Source of the DNA: Arctopsyche grandis
Lineage: Eukaryota; Arthropoda; Insecta; Trichoptera; Hydropsychidae
NCBI RefSeq assembly: GCF_051622035.1
Contig: NC_135357.1
Location: forward strand, 15,003,001-15,067,000
Reading direction: 5' to 3'
DNA length: 64,000 nucleotides
Shown: positions 38,544-50,100 of the stretch, piece by piece
Layout of the letters: the number at the start of each line of letters is the position of its first letter
How positions within the stretch are numbered: the first letter of the stretch is position 1
Made by a program: the position numbers and the translations under genes
Notes under the pieces: generated by a model
Told to the model about the DNA's origin: nothing
What the model saw: only the letters and a program-made list of their open reading frames with translations
Databases searched by the model: none

Positions 38544-41500
38544 TATATATACAAATTAATTAATTATTAATGATGATGATCAATGTTGCAAGGCAAAGCT
38601 AGTTTTTTAATATATCAAAAGAAACTCTAATATCACTGTATGTACATATACAAATATGCATTATATGTACATTTCAATTTTATATTTTAGCATTTTCACA
38701 GATTAGAAAATCTCTTCTGTTCATTTATGTAGGTTTATAGTAAAGGAACAAATTCAAAAGACACGTTATTTGTAGTTATTTTTTTTTACGCGCGTCACTT
38801 TGCGGATTTGTATATTTCGCATTCAAAATCTTTGTGGTCTAAAATCACATTCGATTTATACATCTGTTTGCTTGCGAATCGAAATAATTAATCCGTTCGT
38901 TGGTTTTTTTATTATTATATATTAATTGCATAAATATGTATACATTTAAAATGAATAATTCCTTTAGTTTTATTTATAAGTTATAGCGAATAATAAAAAC
39001 TAATATTTGTTATGGGTAAATAGTTTCATTCATACTGTAATACTTTTATTATAGTTTCATTTGTAATGTTAGTTTTAGAGTACCTCATCACACAAAATTC
39101 CAATGAAGTTTCTGATTATTTTCAATTAATCTTCACTGAGATCGAAACCGTCTTATCATTTAATTAGTGCTAAGGTTATTTTTTAACAAAATTTATAGTT
39201 GATATTTTTTAATGTAATCAATTGGTTTATCATATGAAAAAATAACAAAGAAATATAATGAATACAAAGCATACATGTACATATACTACCTGCAAATATT
39301 ATCCTTGTAATATTTTATGTGCATCTATGTATGTATGTATTATATATGGTGAAAAAATAAGCGAATACATATGATGTGTAGTTACATACACATATGTAAA
39401 TGTATATTGTCTTATGCCACTGTTATTTTCTCTGGATTTATTAATGTTTCTTTCCACATTTAAACTATTTATTTATTTAAATAATTTCCATCCAATACAT
39501 TAGGAATGTAGCATTCTGTGGGTATGTAGTCATTGAACTTATTTTATTTTTGCTTTTTCATTTTTGTCCCTATTATTATATTATATCTACATCATATAAT
39601 CACAACATTGTTTTAATTTTTCAATTCCTTTTATTATTTTTAATAAAAATAATCCACTATGATTTTCATTTGTTTTATTTTTATTTTTACTTATTCGTTT
39701 ATACATATTATTTTACCAAACATACAATTATTTCGCTACACATAATCGTTAAATATTGATCATCATCAAATTTTTACAATTTCGTTGTCATTCAATGTTA
39801 TTAAATATTCTAAATATTATATACATGATACATTAATGTGTTTTTAACAGTAAGTAATTATATCTACAAAAAAACATATCCCATGGGTGTGTGTAGGTTT
39901 CTCAATGATTTGTCCACATTTGTTAATCGTTGGTAAAGATAATTGTATTCGTATTTTAAAATCAACAAGTTTGAAGTCTTGAATCATGATTAACACCAGT
40001 TAACTTTTTCATGCAGAAGATCAGCCTTTTGTTTTAGCTGTTATTATATTGAAGATCTTGCAAGTTGTTGTTAATACATTTATTACAAAACTGATCCATA
40101 ATCGCGACTTTCAGGCAATGCTGTGTTAACACGTATACATAATTTATTAATATGATAGTATATTAAATGTTCACAACACCTATACACACAAGAATTAAAA
40201 CTCAAATAATAAATTTTATATGAAAAGAGGAAAATAAATAAACCCAACAAAAATATTTCATTTTAAACATTTTTGGGGATTTTTATACATTCAAATAAAA
40301 TGCTATACGAAAATTAAACGTTGCACGTGTTTAGCACTGATCAAAAACCAACCATTATATTCATTACAATACATATAAAAATAAAAGAATTATTCTATGT
40401 GTTTAATATAACTATTACATATAATCTACATAGCTATTTTGTTCATGTTCATTAGCATGAGCATAATTGATGTCAAATTAAACAAATTCAATATATATAT
40501 ATATATGAATGTATATGATAAAATCTAACATTTTTATCAATCAAATTATTGTCTTCATTTTAAAAACAAATGAAAAAAAAAATTGTGTTTAACATATTTA
40601 AAGAAATGCAAAAGTTTTGCCATGATTTTTTCTTTTTTCTCTAAATGCCTGAATGCCTGATACGAAATTTAGCCAAGATGTGTGTATAATTACAAAATGA
40701 ATTATATTGAATATGTATTACATACTTATTTGATTAACATACATACATATATTGATGAAGACGATAGAGGATAAGAATTTGCTTACATAAAAGTACTTTG
40801 TAGGTGATTGGAAATGTCAATTATAATAATATACAGATAAAGGTAATTCTACAATCTAAGAAAATTTATATATACATATATATCGCATATGATTTATAAA
40901 ATATTTTCTTTTATGTAGACCGTAGAAAAATAGTATTATAATGGCGTTTATTTTGGTGTATTTCATACAAAAGAAAACAATTATTAGTATTTTATTAGAT
41001 ATGCTTTCATTCATATAAAAATTTGCATAAGTGTAGTACATACATACATGTGTACTTTTATTAATGATTGTGCTCATATCCTAATAGAGAAAAATATTAT
41101 TCAATTCATGCAATTCTCACCGTTTTTATTTTATTCTTTTTAATTTAAAATAAATTTTATATTAAGTTATGGTGAAATTTTTTTTTGTAATTGGAAATTA
41201 AGAGTATATACACGCCTTTAACCAGTAGCTCTGTGTACACATTTGTCAATCTCTGTACAGAGTATTAGCAAATAACATACACAAAATAAAACCAAAACAA
41301 TAAATAATTGTTTCAGAAAACACTAAAATGATATCAGAACAAAATGTATAGAGGTTGGTGTCTTCATATTAAACTGCGTAGTTTCGTGTTGTTTCTGCAA
41401 TTTATCTAAATTGTGTATATTATTTGCATAAACTTTGTATTTAACATAATAGCTATTGTAAGTATATTTTCTGTTTAGATTCCAATAGATCTTAAAAATT

Positions 41501-44260
41501 AGGGATACATGTAATAGAAATAAATAAATAATAATGTATTCAAACCAATTCGCTAACCCACTTCATGTCACAATTTATTAAATTGATTTATTTACGATAC
41601 TACTTTTCAAATGTTTCTATTTTTAGATTTTCTTATATGTGTAAGCTTTTTTGAAATAACTTACCTAATTGACGTTATTACAAATGAAAATGTAATATCA
41701 CTAAGTAAAACAAGTTTTGAAATTCATACAAAATCTTTGTGACCAAGTTTTTAGTGTAAGTGAAAAGAAATAAAATACCATTTAACACATAGTAATATGT
41801 TAACGACAGCCTAAACTATTTCTTAAATCTTTATTGTATTGTATTATATACATATATAATATGTAATGCTTTTAACCCGATTATGTGTTTTTGACGAAAG
41901 CAATACGGAAGGCTTATATTTAGAGTTGAGATACACTCGAACTCGCCTCATTCCAAATGGAAAACTAGACAATGAATGTTGTTATTTTCTACATTACTCA
42001 CTGTATTCAGCGTAAAATTACATATACAATATGTGTAGTAAAAAGTATTTATGCAGGGAAATCGTGATGTGCTCGATGACAAGACTATAAGATGCTAGGG
42101 ATCGGGGCAACATTTTTTGCGCTCGCTTTGAACATTGATGGAACAGTCTATTTACAATTGCCCTGACGAGTAGCCGAAGCCTAATGATGACATAAATGAC
42201 AATGTAAGGTTAACGACTGCTCACAAATATTCATCCTCGATCCACGTGCATAAATGACTTTTACTATACATTTCTAGTTTGTAGATCTTTGTTGATTAAT
42301 TGATAGCCCTTAATATGTATGTATGTATATTTGGTTTTATTTATCATGTTATTACTATATACATACATAAAAGGTATGAAATGAGCAAAAGTGAACTACT
42401 TCATATAAGATTTTTTTTATATTATGTATTTTGGTAGCCTACCTTTATTTCTTTCAACATTGCATCTTCAGTTGTTGTTTTTTTTTTTTTTTTATGTGCA
42501 GTTAAATATATTGTAGTTTATATTTCAATCAGCGCTAAATCTTGTTGCTGTAATTATCACAGCAAAACACGTTCATGTTATTTTTGTAAAATTTTCTATG
42601 CCTTCATTTTCATCGTTTTCTTCATGCTTTCATCATATTTCAAAACAATTTTTTTTAAACAAAACATGGATGTCATGTAATAAAAAGATAACTTTGAATA
42701 TTGCTTTGCTTTTGTAATTTCATTATGATTAGTAGATTGATTTTCAAAGAGTAATGTTTGGATAATAATTCAAGAACTTTACTTTTCATTTAATATTAAA
42801 TATATAATAAATTCTTGCACCACATTGATGTCACTCATAACTTGAATACATTTCAGCTATACATGAAATAACATTTTATGAACTCTTGTACTATTGACAC
42901 ATACTTGACCCAACTTCAACAAAATCACTTCACATTGAGCATATATTTTTTATTTGTATTCTTACCGTAACATTAGTTGTACGTATTGACATATCTCTTC
43001 GTATTTGTTTTGCATACAAATGTATAATGTAAGAGTAATTAAAATTAACATATTTCAAAGTCACTATCGCCGTGTTAGTAATAATTTTGAACGTTTATGT
43101 TTCAATATAATAACAAAAATGAAAAAATAAATACTAGATGGACATAATTTGTGTACACTTGCATTGTAGTGTAAGTTAGATTGAGTGTAATTTATGACTA
43201 TTATTATTATATATGTGTGTACTTACAAAATAATTCAGAAAAAAGATTTTTGTAGTATATATTTAGTTTAGGAACATATTGAAAAAAGTGTCTATTACTA
43301 CACTATTACATGATATATTCAACATTATATTCTCATTAATAATTGATTAAAATACAAGAAAACACTATACAAATATGAAAACTTTTCATTTCTGACACCA
43401 CAACACCATCAACCCTTTAACATTCCAATTAATCAATACAATCCATTACTAAAACAAAACCAATCCGATGAAACAGTAATATGTTGCACTGTTACTTTTC
43501 AAAGGAACAAAAATATATACAGAAACATCCAAAAAAGCGCATCAACTACGAGATCTACATAATCACATGTAAAGAGTCAAGTATCCAAAAGTATTGCTGT
43601 AAGCATCACATGTTCATACAAGTTACACCACATAATATAACTGAAGAACAACACACATTTAGCAATTTAATTTTGTATCAAACCTACATAATAATGTCCA
43701 TTTCAATACTAATTATAAAAACAAAGTAATATACAATTATATGGACAATACTATAGCATCTTACTCCTGGAACCTTACTACATACATGTTTCTAATTATG
43801 TAAAAAGTTAAATTTTAATATTATTTATCAGGGTTTGTGTAAAATAAACCAACTATTCGTTTTGTATATGTTTATTCAACTGTCAATGTTTGCATAATAT
43901 AAAACAATTTTTTAAAGTTAAAGAAAATACATATATGTATGTATACCACTTTTCCTGAATGAATATTGTACCAAATCATAATTTATTTTTCAATTCACAA
44001 AAAAATCATTGTCGCATGTAAATTTTTGTTTATTTTTTACGATTTTCTAATCGGATTAAGTATCTAATTACTAAAATAAGGGATCAATTAAATTTCTACC
44101 CTAAATTTATAATAAAACAAAAAATATATATTGTGGATAAATTTTTTAGCAACCCCATTAATTAAATGAGTAAAAGGTTCAATTAAAACATCGTAGAAAT
44201 GATATACATAAGATTGTGGAAAAAACTATCATGACAAGTGTGTTTACGTGCATAATATAC

Positions 44261-44294
44261 AACTAGAGTATACAAACATGCGTATACTCTAGTT
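44261..44294. repeat. perfect 13-bp hairpin
   Basis: AACTAGAGTATAC at 44261-44273 is followed by an 8-nt loop and the exact inverse at 44282-44294. No tract of T or open frame is attached. Its role is unknown. Confidence 0.8.
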
Positions 44295-45312
44295 CTGAAG
44301 TTTTACCAAATATTAATAAAAATTTACTGGTCACAAAAGAACTTGGGACTTTGGGACTAAATATTAATTTTAAACTTGACTACTGCATAATTTCATTAAA
44401 CAATGAGCAAAGCAATAATCAAATTTAATATTGTTTTATACATATATATATCAATATTGCTGATGTGTGGTCAAATATTAAACTAGCCCACTTAGCAAAC
44501 ATATCGGGATTTTGGCCCAAATTAAATATACATAGTTCTTTTATTTAATATATGTTTAGCTGTCTAAATCAACATTTCAATAATCTGGCTGAATCACAAC
44601 AAAACTACAAAATTATAAAATGAAGACAACATATCAAAGAAAAAATATTTATCTCTACTAATGAGCAGTCAATACTAGATTTACCGCTTAATGTATTTGT
44701 AAATGTAAAATAATCAAGTACACCTTATAATAATCTCGATGTGATATGTTGAATGAAAGTTGTTTCTTTGTGTAATGCAAATATATAATTCTAAGTTTTA
44801 TTATTATGAAATATTGAAAAAAATATATATGAAAAAAAGTATTATATTATATTTCAACAGTGTATATACACTAAAATATAAAAAAATATGTCAATGTGTA
44901 TGTATAATTAGGTATTGTCGGATCCTCAATATAATCAAACGTGAGTTTGTTTATGTTTCAATATTTTATTTTGATTGCATATTCTATACACATGTTTAAA
45001 CTGAGCTGTTAGTATAATTTTTGTTCTTATTTCATCCTCACGATGTTATTAAATTGAGGCTCCGTTGCATTTCATAAACCAATGCCTTTTTAAGTTGTAT
45101 TGGTTATTGAATTTAAAATGACAATAAGGGAATTAATACTCTTTAATTGTCTATTTTAACTTATTTTAATTTTAAATCGGCTATAAAATGTTTATAATAA
45201 ATGTAATATAGAAATTTACTGGCTTTTCTTTTTTATTTCTCATTGAAGCTGTAGTAAAAGGTGTGAAAAAAAGCTTAATATTGCGAACGATTTTTTTTTA
45301 TATTACATATCA

Positions 45313-45360
45313 CCTAGTCATTCACCATCCACTGCTGGATGAATGCCTCTCCAACACACT
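45313..45360 (-). mobile_element. LINE 3'-end fragment, same family as 23100-23830
   Basis: The minus strand contains GTTGGAGAGGCATTCATCCA and CAGTGGATGGTGAATGA, which match about 36 bp at 23780-23818 (encoding GEAFIQQWMVN) almost exactly. Only the extreme 3' end of the element remains. Confidence 0.6.
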
Positions 45361-45379
45361 TTCATTCATCTTTACTTTA

Positions 45380-45660
45380 AGTAACTCTCTTCCCAAAGCT
45401 ATAAAAACGGACGATGTGTGTATGTATGTGGATATGTGCCGGATCGTGGACACACAGCCAATCAGAGTCAAGTGGTCTAGAAAACGCGGGGAAGTGGGGG
45501 GGGGGGTGGAGCGTCATGTGACGAAAGGCTGAGCGACGACAGGCATGTGCGACGTTAGGCCGAGCGGCGGGTGACACATACACACATCCACGAAGACACA
45601 CACACATCCATTCATCACTTCGAACGGGTGAATAGCGCATTAATACGCGCGCGCGCCTAT
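45380..45660. other. GC-rich intergenic patch
   Basis: The patch stands out from its AT-rich surroundings. It contains a G run (45497-45508 region) and a GCGCGCGC stretch near 45648. Overlapping frames on both strands have no homology that I recognise. It lies next to a LINE fragment and a dispersed repeat, so it may be transposon-derived. Confidence 0.3.
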
Positions 45661-45701
45661 AAATTACCTTACACTATATTTATATATAACACTAGCTGAA
45701 C

Positions 45702-46130
45702 CCGGGATGCGTTGAAATGCCACAATAACGCATGCAATTCCCGTTCTCGTTCCTGTTTCCATTTGTCGGAAAAATGCAGGCAGGGAACACATTTGAAATT
45801 ATTCAATTATTTGTTTATTTTACCCTAACAACGCAGGTCGCGACCCGAAAACATTTGAATTTATTGCGTTGCAGTGCCACTCATTCCTGTTTTTCCCGTT
45901 ACCGTTCCCGTTTTTGGACGATTTTTTTTACAGTAAGCTTCCGGGACATGCATACAACAAATCCTGAAAGTTCCATCATAATCAGTTGAGTGGTTTAGGA
46001 GCCTATACGAGACAGACAGACAAATAGACATTCAATTTTATATATTTTATTTATTTTAATTCATTTATCAATTCCTTTCCGAAGTCACCCGTTGAAATCA
46101 ACGGGCATAACATTAGATAAATATAAATAT
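45702..46130. repeat. dispersed insect-type repeat (CTAGCTGAACCCGG)
   Basis: The sequence opens ACTAGCTGAACCCGGGATGC and runs through CCTGAAAGTTCCATCATAAT to GACAGACAGACAAATAGAC. I recall this general layout as a widespread arthropod repeat. A segment at 46483-46510 (TCTCTTTCGAAATTATATAT) also occurs at 52308-52330, so the repeat probably continued past the inserted solo LTR. Class unknown. Confidence 0.45.
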
Positions 46131-46415
46131 TGTAACGTGGGAACATCAGAGAGAATATCCACTGTCTAAGTGCATTCGTGGGTGAACAATAGAGACCCCG
46201 GATTAGGCTAATGGGACGCAGTAAGTGCCTGAACAAAGGATACGCTAGAGTTCTCACCGACCTGGGCGAGTGCGAGCGTAAGCAATAGACTCGCCAGGGT
46301 TGACCTTTGTGTCTAGACAATAGAAGCTGTGCTTGGCAACTTGTTCTTTATAAGGAGATCAGCTTATTCTGACAAATTTTTTTGAATCGAAGAAAAATAA
46401 CATTCAACGATGTCA
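46131..46415 (+). mobile_element. possible solo LTR, 285 bp
   Basis: The segment starts TGTAACGTGGGAACATCAGA and ends GATGTCA, the canonical TG...CA form, with ATAT on both sides (46127-46130, 46416-46419). A TATA-like CTTTATAAGG near 46345 suggests plus orientation. No internal region or partner LTR is present. The flanks are AT-rich, so the 4-bp match alone is weak evidence. Confidence 0.45.
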
Positions 46416-47184
46416 ATATTGTCGTCATAAAAACTTTGATTTGTTTTCGATGTTCCCAACAAACCTTACATGGTTACAAAGTCTCTTTCGAAATTATATA
46501 TTAGATATATTGGTAAATAAATAAAACCAATCGATGAACAAAAAGGTATTTATTTCATTTTATGAAAACAAAGGTATGGGCCATGTGTATACATATTTCG
46601 CATTAGGAAAATGATAAATTAAACATCATTGATAAATATTCAATTGATTTGTCAACCCAAAAACATAATTAAATTAATTGTTAAAAAATGATTAACATCA
46701 AAAATTTATTATGCATGTGGTGGGCTCCAGTTACAAAAATAAATCACCAATTCTAATTGCCACTAAAATGAAAAATTGTGAACATTTATATTACATGAAT
46801 ACTTACATATAATATGTAGTAGTTTTAAAACATACGTACATTATATAATATAATATGATACATATCTATTTGTTGGTAATTTTTAAATTATAAAATAATA
46901 AAAGTTTGACGTAATAAAATATTTCTACATGTATAAAAGCATTTGTGTTTGTATAAATTATACTAAAAAAAATCCACAAATTTTTAATAATTCTAAACAT
47001 ATTATTTTCCACCTACAGAAATTTAATTAAACGTAAATTTGATTAAATTTAGAAACATATTTCTAAAAAGAACCGAACAAAAATAGTTCAGAATCATCGA
47101 CAATAAAAATTAAAGAAAATTTAGTGTTCACACATGCTGTCATTGCTGTAAAGTATACATAGCACTTATTGGAATATATTATAA

Positions 47185-50100
47185 TTATAAAGCCATTTTT
47201 CTACCCTCAATTGAAATCTCGACGGCTCTTCTAGATGACTTTAGACGTTTCTGATCAATAAATCGTTTCATGTGTTTTTCATATCTATTCATTTTCTTTT
47301 TTGACACCTTAAATTGTAAAGAAAGATTATTAATACTTAAGTAAATACATACAGGGCCGATGAGAGGGGGGGGGGGAAGGGTATGTAAATAACGGGGCCT
47401 GGCATTTGAAGGAGGCCCGGGGCCCGCCCCTGCAAATAATATGTACATTTTTAGCAAAATTATAAAAGCATTATTTCGCCTTTATACTCTTTGGGTTTTT
47501 TGGACACTAAGCAAAATGGTATAACTGTTTTCGAGTAACGGATTTTACCTACTTATGGCATAATAAAATTTAGGGAAAGATCTGTTCTGTAATGGTCAGT
47601 TCCCTCGTAACAATATCCAAAACAAATAAGTAAAATAACCCTTGGCCGATTCAAGCAGGTACCAAGTGTACAGTTAAAAGTACGAGCTTAGTGTTATATG
47701 TTTAATTTTTATTTCATGTAATGCAGCATTATTTTTTTTTTAATGAAAATATTTGTAATATAATATAATAAATAAAATATAATAGTGTATACATGTTTTA
47801 ATTAATTTCATTTGTTTCACTGTATTGTATTTATGTACATACATATATACATTAATATAAAATATATACATTATATATATATTTTCAAATTTGTACCAGG
47901 ATTTGCCCAGATTTTCAAATTTGTACCGGGGCCCGGATTTTCTCGCTACGACCCTGAATACATATATGTATGTGCCCATAATTATGAAAGTGGTCTAAGT
48001 CAAGAAAAAAAAAATTTTTTTTAATCAATTACATATTACAATATAACCGATATTAAACGATAAAATCGACTTTAAAAAAATAAATATTTTTTCATGACTT
48101 AGACCACTTTCATAATTATGGGCACATATGCTGGACAAAGTCCAGAAATTCCCAAATTTGCTGGGTGATGCTGGCAAGTATTCAATAAATCTCAAAACGC
48201 CATAAGCTGTGGTCAGTCGCAAATCGCTAACAATAAATTGCCCCAGTGTGGCCAAAATAATGAAACCATAATTATGTATAGGAAATTTAACTTTCATTAC
48301 AATTCCAATTTAAGTGCCCAGGTGATTTTATTATATACGAATTTGAGCCAGTTCAGAGCTACACTATAATATAATAAATACATATAACTTACCCTAGACA
48401 TATCAATATCGCATGTGGATTTTGGTCTTATAACATAATCTTTACTTGATGGCATGGGAACTCTTGCTCTACCCACCCATCCCTTTTCACCAGGTTTCAG
48501 AGCTCTATAAATAAGTAACAAAAATATAATTAATTGCTCGATATATTAATGAAAACTACAAAATTCATGTAACAACATGATTACCTCTCTTCCCCTGTGT
48601 TATTGATGAGATCTCTTTGATTTTTCTTACTACTACTAGGACCATCTCCATCATCATCACCAGAGTCAGTTCGTTTTTTCTTTGTATTAGACTGCGCCAA
48701 ATCCCTTTCTAATCTTTCTTCTCTTGACAAAGCTATTTTAGACAAAGTATCAACAAAATTACTAAACTTTAGCATTTATACTACAAAACTGTTTTGATAT
48801 AATTATAAATGTTTACCTCTATAATCTGCGCTAAGATTAAAAATAGGTCGTGCCCATTCTGATATTAAGCGACCGGCCCTTTCTTTATTTTGCTTTATTT
48901 CTTTGGGATGTTTGTATAAATACATTACAGCTTTTCCAATGCCAGATTGCTTCAAATACGATTTATCTATAGTTGGAAACTGAAATACATCACAAAATCA
49001 GACATGGAAGCTCCAAGCTTAAGAATAAGGACATATATATGTGCCTACATCCTCACGTTTAAAATTACTAAATGTATTAGTTCTACCCCCACAAATATGC
49101 ATTATATAGAATTAAAATTAAATTCTAACGGAAGATTTATACTGCAATTAAAAAAAATTATAGTGTACTTACATCTTGTAGTAATTTGAGAATACTTTCT
49201 CTAATGATAAGACAGGGTAAGGCACGATTGGGCATGGGTGCTAACCAATCGCATAAAACATTCAAAACGTTATGTTCTAAGAATGCCAATTGGAGATCTT
49301 TTTTGATGAGTTGTGACATGGCCATCTTTAGCATTGATATTTTTTTTACGGCTGGTTTATTTTGCTTAATCAATTCTCTGTCTTCCTGTAAAATGAATGT
49401 TTTTATTTACTAATTGGACAAAATTCAAAATTTAAATGCAATAAAAACTAACTTCAGCTGCGGTCTTCATATTTTGTAATAGTTGGGCAATTAAGTCATC
49501 ATTGTCATTAATTATATCAATGTCTCTTCTCTTCCGTCTCCGAGTCTTTTCTTCTTTTTTCCTTAAAAGCATTATATCGAAATCGGACAAACCAGCTTCA
49601 CGACTAAAAAGGCATACATTATTATCGTTTCATGTAATTAATTGCACTTAAAAAAAAGTATTATTATGTGTACCTATTGAGATCCCTATCAGGATCAACA
49701 CCATCATCAGAGTCTCTGTCTTCATCAACCACTGCAGATTTTTCAACAGTATTTTCCTCGGCTTTTTCTTCACCACCCTTATCTTCATTATCTGAGCCGA
49801 GAGCACCAACAGGACGTTTTTTTTTAGGTGATCGACCTATAAAAACAATTATTTCAAAATAATTTTGTACGTTCTAGTATATGTATATTTTTCCAACAGT
49901 AAAATATCATACCTTCATCCTCTGAATCTGAGAGAACCTCTCTCCCTCTTTTTTTAGTTTTTCCAACAGACCCAGATCTACTACGACTTGAACGTCGAGA
50001 GCCACTACCAGATCTAATCATAAAACGGAACATGATTTTAAATGAATTTAATAATTAAAAATAAAATATATACGTTACAATCCAAGAGTACATTTCGTTT

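Larger units (their letters stand above)
36876..45300 (+). other. smooth 3' UTR and AT-rich intergenic DNA
   Basis: There is no supportable coding sequence here. Possible polyadenylation signals (AATAAA) for smooth occur at 37984-37989 and again near 38015 and 38083, but the true end cannot be chosen from sequence. The stretch contains AT microsatellites (37680-37732, about 38490-38540), many ACATATGTA-type motifs and a small perfect hairpin at 44261-44294. Confidence 0.5.
47308..48392 (-). other. last IWS1 intron, filled with mobile elements
   Basis: The intron runs from donor AGG|GTAAGT to acceptor TTTACAATTTAAG. It contains a hAT-type MITE (47352-47956) and a mariner-like palindrome (47971-48126) only 14 bp apart. 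The stretch 48128-48290 looks coding on the plus strand ([19 protein letters not shown], then stops) but I do not recognise it. Confidence 0.8.

Noticed and set aside
46051-46320. 89-codon minus-strand frame
   Set aside because: It spans the border of the proposed solo LTR and the dispersed repeat, so it is not a gene.
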